From Acetobacteraceae bacterium (lineage in GTDB: Bacteria > Pseudomonadota > Alphaproteobacteria > Acetobacterales > Acetobacteraceae), in contig SHWL01000017.1 of NCBI GenBank assembly GCA_009693865.1, forward strand, positions 1 to 44,174: a stretch of DNA of 44,174 bases. Reading direction: 5' to 3'. Below, in pieces: positions 17,023 through 24,093 of the stretch. Within the stretch, counting starts at the first letter, position 1. Every line of letters starts with the position of its first letter. A program made the position numbers and the translations under genes. The notes beneath the pieces are model-generated. The model was not told where the DNA came from. It searched no databases and saw only the letters and a list, made by a program, of their open reading frames with translations.

Positions 17023-17037
17023 ACGGTCCAGGTGTAC

Positions 17038-17988
17038 ATGAATTTTTTCGAATCGTTACTGGAAATCATCGGGATCAACATCATCCTGTCGGGTGACAAC
17101 GCGGTGGTCATCGCCCTGGCCTGCCGGTCGCTGCCCGCGCGCCAGCAAAAAATCGGTATCGTCCTCGGCACCGGCGCGGCGGTGGTGCTGCGCATCGTCT
17201 TCACCGTGTTCATCGTCTGGCTGATGGCGATCCCGTTCCTGAAGCTCGTGGGCGGCCTGCTGCTGCTCTGGGTCGGCTATAAACTGATGGTCCAGGAGGA
17301 AGCCGGCGAGGACAACGTCAAGGCCTCAGACCACCTGCCTGGCGCGATCTGGACCATCATGATCGCCGACGCGGTGATGAGCCTGGACAATGTCCTCGCC
17401 GTGGCCGCCGCCGCGCATGGCAGCCTCACGCTGCTGGTGCTCGGCCTCCTCATCTCCATTCCTCTGGTCGTCTACGGCGCCACCGTCATGATGGCCCTCA
17501 TCCACCGCTTTCCCTTCATCGTCACCCTGGGCGCCGCGCTGATCGGTTACGTCGGCGGCGAGGTCATCGTGTCCGACCCCGCGTTGGAACCATGGGTCAA
17601 CACCCATGCGCACTGGCTCCACTCGATCGCGCCATTGCTTTGCGCCGTGCTGGTCGTCGATTGCGGCAAATTCTTCGCGCCCGCGCGGGTCCACGAGCCG
17701 CATGACGTGGCGGAAGCGGCGGCCGCGCCTGTGGCGATGTTCGGCCTGCGCGCCCTGATCGTGGAGATTGGCGCGTTGGTGCTGGCCCGGGCGCCACTGA
17801 TCGTGAGTTTCATCGTCGGCCTACTGGGTTATTCGGTGGCGGACGGGATGCTGCCGCCCACCCATGGTGAGGTCGGGAAAACCGTGTTGCACACCGTGGG
17901 ACCGTTGCTCGGCGCGGTCATCGCGCTTGGGATCGCCGAAGCCGCCGGGCGTCTCCTGGGACTCCGCGTGCGCGAACGGAGCCGATGA
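17038..17988 (+). CDS. TerC family / YjbE-type integral membrane protein (putative metal transport)
   Basis: Integral membrane protein of 316 residues from ATG 17038 (318 from the in-frame GTG 17032). It starts NFFESLLEIIGINIILSGDN, the TerC hallmark with the metal-ligand Asp-Asn pair, and has a second copy, WTIMIADAVMSLDNVLAVAA, in the C-terminal half of the repeat. About seven to nine membrane segments are visible. TerC/YjbE relatives export manganese or act in metal loading of exported enzymes. The gene starts 15 nt after tctA, so it is probably carried on the tctA transcript; there is no room for the yybP-ykoY riboswitch that often precedes this family. The C-terminal extension of about 100 residues is longer than in the shortest family members. 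Confidence 0.87.
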   Translation: MNFFESLLEIIGINIILSGDNAVVIALACRSLPARQQKIGIVLGTGAAVVLRIVFTVFIVWLMAIPFLKLVGGLLLLWVGYKLMVQEEAGEDNVKASDHLPGAIWTIMIADAVMSLDNVLAVAAAAHGSLTLLVLGLLISIPLVVYGATVMMALIHRFPFIVTLGAALIGYVGGEVIVSDPALEPWVNTHAHWLHSIAPLLCAVLVVDCGKFFAPARVHEPHDVAEAAAAPVAMFGLRALIVEIGALVLARAPLIVSFIVGLLGYSVADGMLPPTHGEVGKTVLHTVGPLLGAVIALGIAEAAGRLLGLRVRERSR

Positions 17989-18103
17989 CGAGGTCCGCTC
18001 AGACGGCATCTGGCAATTTCGCTTCACCCGTGAGAACGTACCGGCCGGTAATGTCCCACGCCAGCCGCTTCGGCCCATCGAACGACAGGGAGTCACAGAC
18101 GTC

Positions 18104-19207
18104 ATGAACCGTCGAAATTTCATCGCCAACGCGGGCAGCGGCACGGCCGCCGTCGCCGCGGCCTCTGCGCTCGCCGCGCCGGCCATCGCCCAATCGATGC
18201 CGGAAGTGAAATGGCGCATCACCTCCAGCTTTCCGAAGTCGCTGGACACTCTGTACGGCGGGTTGGAACTGTTCGCCAAACTGGTCGGCGAGATGTCGGA
18301 CGGCAAGTTTCAAATTCGCACCTTCGCCGCCGGTGAGATCGTTCCGGGGTTGCAGGTGGCCGACGCGGTGCAGAACGGTACGGTAGAGGCGGGTCAGACC
18401 GCGGCTTATTACTATTTCGGCAAGGATCCGTGCTTCGTGTTCGAAACCGGTCTGCCGTTCAGCATGAATCAACGCCAGTACATGGCCTGGCTTCGGCATG
18501 GCGGCGGCACCGAGCTGATCAACGAGTTCTATAAATCTTACGATATCGTCAGCTTCAGCTTCGGCGGCACCGGCGCGCAGATGGGCGGCTGGTTCCGCAA
18601 GGAAGTCAATACGGTCGAGGACCTCAAAGGTCTTAAATTCCGTGTCGGCGGCTTCACCGGTCTGATCCTGCAAAAGCTTGGCGTCGTACCGCAGCAAATC
18701 GCCGGCGGCGATATTTACCCGGCGCTGGAAAAAGGCACGATCGATGCCTGCGAGTGGGTCGGTCCTTACGACGACGAAAAGTTCGGCTTTCACAAGGTCG
18801 CGAAATATTACTACTACCCGGGTTGGTGGGAAGGCGCGACATGGGCCTCGCTGTTCATCAATGCCAAACAGTGGGAGGCGTTGCCGAAGCCGTACAAGGC
18901 GATGGTCGAGGCCGCTTCGGGGATGATTTGCAATTGGATGGTGTCGAAATACGACGCCGTCAATCCGGCCGCGCTCCGCCGGCTCGTTGCCGGTGGCACG
19001 CAACTGAAGGCGTTTTCACGTCCCATGCTCGAAGCCTGCTTCGACGCCTCGTACCAACTGTATGACGAGCTGTCGGCCAAGAACGCGAACTTCAAGAAAA
19101 TGTTTGAGAGTCTGAAGGAATTCCGCACCGAACAGAACCTCTGGTTCCGGGTGGCCGAGAACTCGTTCGACAACTTTAATTTCGCGATGTCCGCCCGCGG
19201 GCGTTGA
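18104..19207 (+). CDS. TRAP transporter substrate-binding protein DctP (TakP-like)
   Basis: Periplasmic receptor of 367 residues with a twin-Arg leader (MNRRNFIANAGSGTAAVAAA, cleavage near AIAQ). The DctP fold motifs are MGGWFRKEVNTVEDLKGLKF, RVGGFTGLILQKLGVVPQQI (the Arg that pairs with the substrate carboxylate), ALEKGTIDACEWVGPYDDEK and YYYPGWWEGATWASLFINAK. The Glu-Trp and Trp-Trp elements match the 2-oxoacid-binding TakP group, so pyruvate or similar 2-oxo acids are likely (inference). No DctQ or DctM membrane partner lies nearby, so it is an orphan receptor in this window. The ATG at 18104 has GGGAG rather far upstream (about 12 nt). Confidence 0.9.
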   Translation: MNRRNFIANAGSGTAAVAAASALAAPAIAQSMPEVKWRITSSFPKSLDTLYGGLELFAKLVGEMSDGKFQIRTFAAGEIVPGLQVADAVQNGTVEAGQTAAYYYFGKDPCFVFETGLPFSMNQRQYMAWLRHGGGTELINEFYKSYDIVSFSFGGTGAQMGGWFRKEVNTVEDLKGLKFRVGGFTGLILQKLGVVPQQIAGGDIYPALEKGTIDACEWVGPYDDEKFGFHKVAKYYYYPGWWEGATWASLFINAKQWEALPKPYKAMVEAASGMICNWMVSKYDAVNPAALRRLVAGGTQLKAFSRPMLEACFDASYQLYDELSAKNANFKKMFESLKEFRTEQNLWFRVAENSFDNFNFAMSARGR

Positions 19208-19440
19208 TCGGGGAGGCCGGCGAACGGGATGCTCGTGTCTCCGTTTACGTTCCCGGCCCCGCCGTCCTTTAGGCGACGCACGGAAATAAACGAGTCGGTT
19301 GACTTTCCCCACCGTCGTCATGGCCCGGCTCGTCCGGGCCACCTGATCCAGCACCGTGGCGCAATAGGTGGCCCGGACGAGCCGGGCCATGACGATACGA
19401 AATTGACGCCATCCCGAAGCGGTTATTGTTGAGTGTCACC
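19208..19440. repeat. Intergenic region with 79-bp palindromic core repeat (copy 2, 19316-19394)
   Basis: The core at 19316-19394 runs from CGTCATGGCCCGGCTCG to CGAGCCGGGCCATGACG. About 45 nt to its left (from 19269) is TTTAGGCGACGCACGGAAAT, which matches the left end of the 38.6 kb element (TTAGGCGACGCCC...). The corresponding right end is missing here, so this looks like a decayed copy of that element. Confidence 0.75.
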
Positions 19441-19629
19441 TTAGAGCGTTTTCCGATCCGGCCGCGCCGGGCGGACATTCTTCAAATCGTCATAGCCCGG
19501 TCCCCGCCTTCGCAGGGGCAGGTTTGTCCGGGCCACCGGTTGTGGCACCCTGCCGGAACAGGTGGCCCGGACAAGCCTGCCATGACCAGGAGGGCCCGCC
19601 CGATGCGACTTGATCGGAAAATGCGCTAA
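19441..19629. mobile_element. 189-bp MITE-like element containing a palindrome variant
   Basis: Ends are inverted: TTAGAGCGTTTTCCGATC at 19441-19458 against GATCGGAAAATGCGCTAA at 19612-19629 (16 of 18 pair). Inside, 19488-19587 is a 100-bp variant of the palindrome family with an extra CCCCGCCTTCGCAGGGG hairpin in its left arm. No target duplication is visible. The right end lies 15 nt before the start of the crotonase gene, so its leader is element-derived. Confidence 0.7.
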
Positions 19630-19644
19630 TCGAAGGGAACGATC

Positions 19645-20445
19645 ATGACTGACAAAGTGCTGTACGAGCAGGATGGCCCGATCATTACCATCACGCTGAA
19701 CGATCCCGGGATGCGCAACCCGATTTCGGAAATGGAAATGGTCGACGGGATCGTTAACGCGCTGGAGCGGCTGAACCAGGACAAATCGGCGCGCGTCGCG
19801 ATCCTGACCGGCGCGGGCAGCGCGTTTTCCTCGGGCGGCGATTTGCGCAAGATGCAGGCGGAGTTCGCGACACGGGCGGAAAAGCCGCATCTGACTCCGC
19901 TGTATTACAAGCACGGCATCCAGCGCATTCCGCTGGCGTTCGAGAAGCTGGATGTGCCCATCATCGGCGCTGTCAACGGACCGGCGATCGGCGCGGGCCT
20001 GGATCTGGCGTGCATGTGCGACATGCGGATCGCCGCGGAAAGCGCGCGTTTCGCCGAGAGTTTCGTGAAAGTCGGCATCGTCCCGGGCGACGGCGGCGCA
20101 TGGCTGTTGCCGCGTGTCGTTGGGTTTTCGAAAGCCTGCGAGATGGCGTTCACCGGCGATCTGCTGAACGCGGCGGAGGCCCTGGCGTGCGGCCTCGTAT
20201 CCCGCGTCGTGCCGGACGCGGAGTTGCTGGACGCGGCAAGGGCTTTGGCGAATCGGATCGCGGTCAATCCGCCGCACGCGGTGCGCATGGCCAAGCGCCT
20301 GCTGCTGGAAGGCCGCAACACACGCCTCGACACGCTGTTGGAGATGTCGGCGGCGATGCAGGCGTTAACGCATGCGACCGCGGATCATCGGGAGGCGGTG
20401 AACGCGTTCCTGGAAAAGCGCAAGCCGGTGTTCACCGGGGACTGA
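19645..20445 (+). CDS. Enoyl-CoA hydratase/isomerase family protein (crotonase fold)
   Basis: Crotonase-superfamily protein, 266 residues, acting on acyl-CoA thioesters. The oxyanion-hole region is VAILTGAGSAFSSGGDLRKM, the second is GAVNGPAIGAGLDLACMCDM, followed by SARFAESFVKVGIVPGDGGA. Compared with rat enoyl-CoA hydratase, the first catalytic Glu (Glu144) is Asp here (GLDLAC), while the second (Glu164) is kept as Glu in FAES. This is common in uncharacterised family members, so the exact reaction (hydration, isomerisation or other) is open. The ATG has GAAGGGA upstream, and the leader comes from the neighbouring MITE. Convergent, 8 nt apart, with another crotonase gene. Confidence 0.9.
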   Translation: MTDKVLYEQDGPIITITLNDPGMRNPISEMEMVDGIVNALERLNQDKSARVAILTGAGSAFSSGGDLRKMQAEFATRAEKPHLTPLYYKHGIQRIPLAFEKLDVPIIGAVNGPAIGAGLDLACMCDMRIAAESARFAESFVKVGIVPGDGGAWLLPRVVGFSKACEMAFTGDLLNAAEALACGLVSRVVPDAELLDAARALANRIAVNPPHAVRMAKRLLLEGRNTRLDTLLEMSAAMQALTHATADHREAVNAFLEKRKPVFTGD

Positions 20446-20453
20446 AGCCCGCG

Positions 20454-21242
20454 TCAGTAACCTTCGTAGCGGCCCGGCCGCTTCTCGCGAAAGGCCGCGA
20501 TGGCCTCCGGGTGATCGTGGCCCGCGCGGGCGACCGCGATATGCGAGCTGATCAGATCGAACGCCGTCGTCATATCCACCGCCATTCCCTGCGCCACCGC
20601 GCGTTTGATGAGCCGCACCGACAGTGGCGGCATGGCGGCGATGCGTTCCGCCAGTTTCAATGTCTCGGGCATCAGTTGGTCATCGGGATACACGTGGTTG
20701 ACCAGGCCGATCGCCAGCGCCCGATCGGCGTCGATGAAGTCCGCGGTCCATAGCAGTTCCAGCGCGCGCGCCTGGCCGACCAGGCGAGGCAGGAACCAGG
20801 CACCGCCGCCACCAGGCAGCAGGCCGATCTTCGCGTAGGTCTCGGCGAAACGCGCGCTTTTCGCGGCGACGCGCAGGTCGCAGGCGAGCGCCAAATCCAT
20901 TCCGCCGCCGGTCGCGACGCCGTTTACCGCCGCCAACAGCGGCTTTTCGAATCGGGCCGCGCGTTTGGGGAAGGCCTGAATGTCGTTCCATATGCGGCGT
21001 TTGGTGACGTGCGGCCGGTTGTCGGCGCCGCCGCCCATGCCGCCGACGTCGCCACCGGAACAAAATCCCCGTCCGGCGCCGGTCAGGATCGCCACGCGCA
21101 CGTCGTCTCGGGAGTCGCATTCGTCGAGCGCCGCGACGAGGCCGCGCAACATCTCGCCCGTGAAAGCGTTGAGTTTCTCCGGCCGGTTCAGGGTCAGAAC
21201 CGCGATGCCGCCGGAGATGTCGAACAGAAGGTCCTGGGTCAT
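20454..21242 (-). CDS. Enoyl-CoA hydratase/isomerase family protein (crotonase fold), paralogue
   Basis: 262-residue crotonase: FDISGGIAVLTLNRPEKLNA at the N-terminus, ILTGAGRGFCSGGDVGGMGG oxyanion region, AVNGVATGGGMDLALACDLR, and SARFAETYAKIGLLPGGGGA. As in its convergent neighbour, Asp replaces the first catalytic Glu and Glu is kept at the second position. It ends in the usual short tail AAFREKRPGRYEGY. ATG 21242 is preceded by GAGG 8 nt upstream; a longer frame upstream has no homology. The pair could serve one acyl-CoA pathway, although opposite orientation means separate transcripts. Confidence 0.91.
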   Translation of the reverse strand: MTQDLLFDISGGIAVLTLNRPEKLNAFTGEMLRGLVAALDECDSRDDVRVAILTGAGRGFCSGGDVGGMGGGADNRPHVTKRRIWNDIQAFPKRAARFEKPLLAAVNGVATGGGMDLALACDLRVAAKSARFAETYAKIGLLPGGGGAWFLPRLVGQARALELLWTADFIDADRALAIGLVNHVYPDDQLMPETLKLAERIAAMPPLSVRLIKRAVAQGMAVDMTTAFDLISSHIAVARAGHDHPEAIAAFREKRPGRYEGY

Positions 21243-21402
21243 GGGGGGTTCCTCAATCGATCCGGCTCGGGGCTGGTTTCCGCACCGCCGCGCGATCAAA
21301 GTCGTTGATATCCCGGGTCAGCGTCATATCCCAGAGTATCCCTGGTTCGACCGGCCCAGGGCGGCGGCATTCACCAAATCCGCGCTCAATGGCGGCCGGA
21401 CG

Positions 21403-21600
21403 ATGGGCCTGACGACGGCGGAGATGCTGACAGTAATCGCCTCTCTGACACGGCGGGCGTTTTACAAATCGATGACGACTTACGCCGATCATCGCGTGTG
21501 GCAGGACGTTTATCACGCGGCGACACCGGTCCGGAAGGACGCCTATATCAAGATCACCCTGCGCGACGAAGCGCCGGTGATCCAGTTCAAGGAGATGTGA
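21403..21600 (+). CDS. mqsR: MqsR-family toxin, 5' end uncertain or truncated
   Basis: Ribosome-associated mRNA interferase (GCU-type in E. coli MqsR). The conserved core is obvious: TRRAFYKSMTTYADHRVWQD, then AYIKITLRDEAPVIQFKEM. The residues matching E. coli MqsR Lys56, Gln68, Tyr81 and Lys96 are all present. Homology starts upstream of ATG 21403 (AAAFTKSALNGGRTMGL from about 21358) but no ATG, GTG or TTG is in frame between 21241 and 21403. ATG 21241 would give a 119-residue protein with an unrelated N-terminus overlapping the divergent crotonase start; E. coli MqsR has 98. The first strand of the fold therefore seems lost, or the gene uses an odd start. The toxin-first order and the antitoxin 2 nt downstream are canonical. 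Confidence 0.7.
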   Translation: MGLTTAEMLTVIASLTRRAFYKSMTTYADHRVWQDVYHAATPVRKDAYIKITLRDEAPVIQFKEM

Positions 21601-21601
21601 C

Positions 21602-22003
21602 ATGGCACGGCATTGTCTGAACTGCGAAGGCCGGGACGACCTGCGTCGCTTCGATGACGAGACGTTCGCCATCGAGCACGCGGGCCTGACCGCGACGGTC
21701 GACGGGCTATCGGGTTGGCGGTGCGGAACGTGTGGTGAAGTGGAATTCGACCCCGTCAGTGCACGGCGTTACGCGGCGGCGGGCGACGACCTGGTGCTAC
21801 GCGAGCGTGCTCGGCAGAGCCGGGAAATCCGCCGCATCCGCCGCAAGCTCGGCCTGAGCCAGATTGCCGCGGCACGCCTGACCGGAGGCGGGCATAACGC
21901 GTTTTCCCGCTATGAGCGAGGTGAGGCGGCGCCACTGCCGGCGGTCGTCAATTTGTTCCGGCTTTTGGACAAGCATCCCGAGTTGCTCCGGGAGTTGGTT
22001 TGA
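21602..22003 (+). CDS. mqsA: MqsA-family antitoxin (Zn-binding N-terminus, HTH C-terminus)
   Basis: 133 residues, like E. coli MqsA (131). The N-terminal zinc site is formed by Cys5, Cys8, Cys41 and Cys44 (HCLNCEG and WRCGTCGEVEF). The C-terminal Xre-type helix-turn-helix is LGLSQIAAARLTGGGHNAFS, followed by RYERGEAAPLPAVVNLFRLL, close to the MqsA DNA-binding domain. The antitoxin sequesters MqsR and represses its own operon. AAGGAG, located in the last codons of mqsR, serves as the ribosome-binding site. Unlike the toxin, the gene is complete, so it may persist as a regulator or against a related toxin elsewhere. Confidence 0.9.
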   Translation: MARHCLNCEGRDDLRRFDDETFAIEHAGLTATVDGLSGWRCGTCGEVEFDPVSARRYAAAGDDLVLRERARQSREIRRIRRKLGLSQIAAARLTGGGHNAFSRYERGEAAPLPAVVNLFRLLDKHPELLRELV

Positions 22004-22100
22004 TCACGCATCGACATGACCTGTTCATCCATCCAAGGGTTTGTCCATATTTGGTTGGGAAAATCGGAGGGAAGACAGAGCACCCATGGGCGTACTTGCA

Positions 22101-22253
22101 AAGCAAGGGTGAAACACGGATTACGCGGATTTCGCGGAACGCGCCGGAAACGCCAGCGATAAAATCACCGAATCGGACATTCCGCTCCGGTATTTGATTT
22201 CTATCAGCGCAATCCGTGCCCAAATCCGCGTAATCCGTGATTCACCCTTGCTT
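22101..22253. mobile_element. 153-bp inverted-repeat element (MITE-like)
   Basis: Arms of 32 nt at 22101-22132 (AAGCAAGGGTGAAACACGG...) and 22222-22253 pair at 31 of 32 positions. Interior is short and non-coding. No clear target duplication. It is unrelated in sequence to the CGTCAT...ATGACG palindromes. It lies in the 475-nt gap after mqsA; apart from this and the next element, I see nothing in that gap. Confidence 0.75.
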
Positions 22254-22285
22254 GCTGTATTTCCGCCGCGCGGAGCCGCCGATTG

Positions 22286-22409
22286 ATACCAGTGCGCTTG
22301 AAGATCGACATACCGCCCGCCACCGTCATGGCCCGGCCCCCGCCTTCGCAGGGGCCGGGCCATGACGATGGGGGCTGGGCCAAGAGGCAGAGTCCAAGCG
22401 CGCTGGTAT
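22286..22409. mobile_element. 124-bp MITE-like element with internal hairpin
   Basis: Outer inverted ends ATACCAGTGCGCTTG (22286-22300) and CAAGCGCGCTGGTAT (22395-22409) differ at one of 15 positions. Inside, 22324-22367 is a compact 44-bp member of the palindrome family (CGTCATGGCCCGG ... CCGGGCCATGACG) with the loop replaced by CCCCGCCTTCGCAGGGG. The same outer end recurs at 34076, next to the dead binding-protein gene, so this is a shared element type. Confidence 0.75.
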
Positions 22410-22478
22410 GACAGGTGAAGCAACACCAAATCGCGCCGTCTGGTCATGACATTACTTTTGGACGAATTAAAAACCCCC

Positions 22479-22889
22479 TCACCCGGGCTCAAACACCGCC
22501 AACGTCAAGTCCGCCTTCACCCGCTCAAACCCCACTTTCACCTTCAGTCCAACCTTCAGGTCGCCCTCGGCGATTCCCCTCGCCTGCGCCTGCATCCGCA
22601 CCCCCTCCTCCAGATCCACCGTCAGCAGCATGAACGGCAAATCCACCTTGAACCCCGGATGGAACGCATGGTGCGTAATGGTCCAGCTATGCACCATCCC
22701 TCTCCCCGACGCCTCCACCCATTCCGCGTTCATCGAGAAGCACGCATCGCACACCGGCCGCGGATAATGCCGCACCTTCTTACAATCCGCGCACCGTTGC
22801 AGCCGGAACTTCCCCTCATGCAACGCATCCCAGAACGGCTTCGTATCCGCCGCCGGATCCGGCACCAGTTTGTCGTAAACCTCAGACAT
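22479..22889 (-). CDS. Zn-ribbon/OB-fold DUF35 protein (partner of thiolase-like enzyme)
   Basis: 136-residue protein with the rubredoxin-like zinc ribbon Cys33-x2-Cys36 and Cys47-x2-Cys50 (LQRCADCKKVRHYPRPVCDAC) followed by an OB fold (VEASGRGMVHSWTITHHAFH, FMLLTVDLEEGVRM, GLKVKVGFERV). The N-terminus PDPAADTKPFWDALHEGKF is typical for DUF35 proteins linked to thiolase-like partners. The start codon directly follows the stop of the upstream thiolase-like gene, so the two products are made together. In steroid and archaeal systems such proteins form an obligate complex with the thiolase-fold subunit and shape its acyl-CoA site. Confidence 0.9.
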   Translation of the reverse strand: MSEVYDKLVPDPAADTKPFWDALHEGKFRLQRCADCKKVRHYPRPVCDACFSMNAEWVEASGRGMVHSWTITHHAFHPGFKVDLPFMLLTVDLEEGVRMQAQARGIAEGDLKVGLKVKVGFERVKADLTLAVFEPG

Positions 22890-24038
22890 TCAGGCAGCCC
22901 TCCGCATGATGGCGATCGAGCCGTCGCCGAGGTCGCCATACCCGGTCACCAGCCCGATTTCCGCATCCTTGACCTGCACCGCCGCCTCGCCGCGCAATTG
23001 CCGCGTCAGCTCCACGATGTGGTTCATCCCCGCCATATGCGCCTCCGACAGCAACCCGCCATGCGTGTTCACCGGCAGCCGCCCGTTGATCCCGAGGGCA
23101 CCGTTTTCCACAAACCCGCCGCCTTCGCCCTTCTTGCAAAACCCCATGTCTTCCAACTGACACATCACGATGTACGTGAAACAATCGTAGACCTCGGCCA
23201 CGTCGATATCGGCGTGCTTCACCCCCGCCATCTCGAACGCGCGAGGCGCCGCCTTCGCCAGACCCAATGTCGTCATATCCGGACGCTGCGAAATCGCTGA
23301 CGGCGAGTCCGGGTGACCCTCCGCGATTCCCATCACGATCACCGGCTTTTTGCGCAGATCCTTCGCGATGTCCGGCGCGCTGACGATCACCGCCGCGGCG
23401 CCGTCGCTCTCCATCGAGCAGTCCAGCAGCCGGAACGGATCGGAAATCATCCGCGAGGCCTGGTGATCCTCAATCGTCATCGGCCGTTGCATTGTCGCGC
23501 GCGGGTTCATGATCGCGTGCTGGCGAGTCGTCACCGCGATCTCCGCCAGTTGCCGCGACGTCGTCCCGTACATCTCGAAGTGCCGCCGTGCCATGACCGC
23601 GTAAAGTTGCGGCGGCGCGATGGCGCCCGACGGCATCTCGAACTCGCCGATCGTTTTGAACTGCGGCATTTGTTGCACGCGGTTGCCGATCCGGCTGCCC
23701 GAGTAACCGGTCCGGCCCAAAGCCAACAGCACGTGCTTGCAAATTCCGGCCTGGATCACCGCCATCGCGCACTGAATGGAAGCCACCGGCGAGGCGCCGC
23801 CCATCGGCGTCGTCGCCGAAAACCGTAAATCCGCGATACCGAAATTCGTGACATAATCCTCGGCGACCGCGCCCATGCCATAGGGAATGATCCCGTCGAT
23901 ATCGGTGGGTTTCAACCCGGCGTCGGCGATCGCGTTCAGCGAGGCCTCCATCGCCAACGAAATTGGCGTCCGATCGGTCCCACGCATGTATTTCGTTTCA
24001 CCAACGCCGGTGATGGCGCCCGCCTCGCGCAACGACAT
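22890..24038 (-). CDS. Thiolase-like protein (SCP-x/Ltp type), probable aldolase or acyltransferase
   Basis: 382-residue thiolase-fold protein starting MSLREAGAITGVGETKYMRG (ATG 24038, GGGA about 7 nt upstream). Motifs: GLKPTDIDGIIPYGMGAVAE, MGGASPVASIQCAMAVIQAG, CSMESDGAAAVIVSAP, IDVAEVYDCFTYIVMCQLED, NTHGGLLSEAHMAGMNHIVE, and VTGYGDLGDGSIAIMRR. At the position of the nucleophilic Cys of biosynthetic or degradative thiolases (AACASG) this protein has Gly-Ala-Ser-Pro, so classical thiolysis is unlikely. Such Cys-less SCP-x-like proteins paired with DUF35 include the steroid side-chain retro-aldolase Ltp2 with its ChsH2 domain; an analogous C-C bond cleavage of an acyl-CoA is my inference. Adjacent to the DUF35 gene with no gap. 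Confidence 0.88.
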   Translation of the reverse strand: MSLREAGAITGVGETKYMRGTDRTPISLAMEASLNAIADAGLKPTDIDGIIPYGMGAVAEDYVTNFGIADLRFSATTPMGGASPVASIQCAMAVIQAGICKHVLLALGRTGYSGSRIGNRVQQMPQFKTIGEFEMPSGAIAPPQLYAVMARRHFEMYGTTSRQLAEIAVTTRQHAIMNPRATMQRPMTIEDHQASRMISDPFRLLDCSMESDGAAAVIVSAPDIAKDLRKKPVIVMGIAEGHPDSPSAISQRPDMTTLGLAKAAPRAFEMAGVKHADIDVAEVYDCFTYIVMCQLEDMGFCKKGEGGGFVENGALGINGRLPVNTHGGLLSEAHMAGMNHIVELTRQLRGEAAVQVKDAEIGLVTGYGDLGDGSIAIMRRAA

Positions 24039-24093
24039 GGACGTTTCCCTTCCCGTGACCACGGAAACAGGGTTCACCCGCCATCCCGCAAGG

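Noticed and set aside
17023..17037. yybP-ykoY Mn riboswitch upstream of the YjbE/TerC gene
   Set aside because: Only 15 nt separate it from tctA; there is no space for the aptamer and no such structure in the tctA end that I can see.
22446..23300. Plus-strand open frame opposite the DUF35 and thiolase-like genes
   Set aside because: His/Arg/Pro-rich antisense shadow of two well supported genes.
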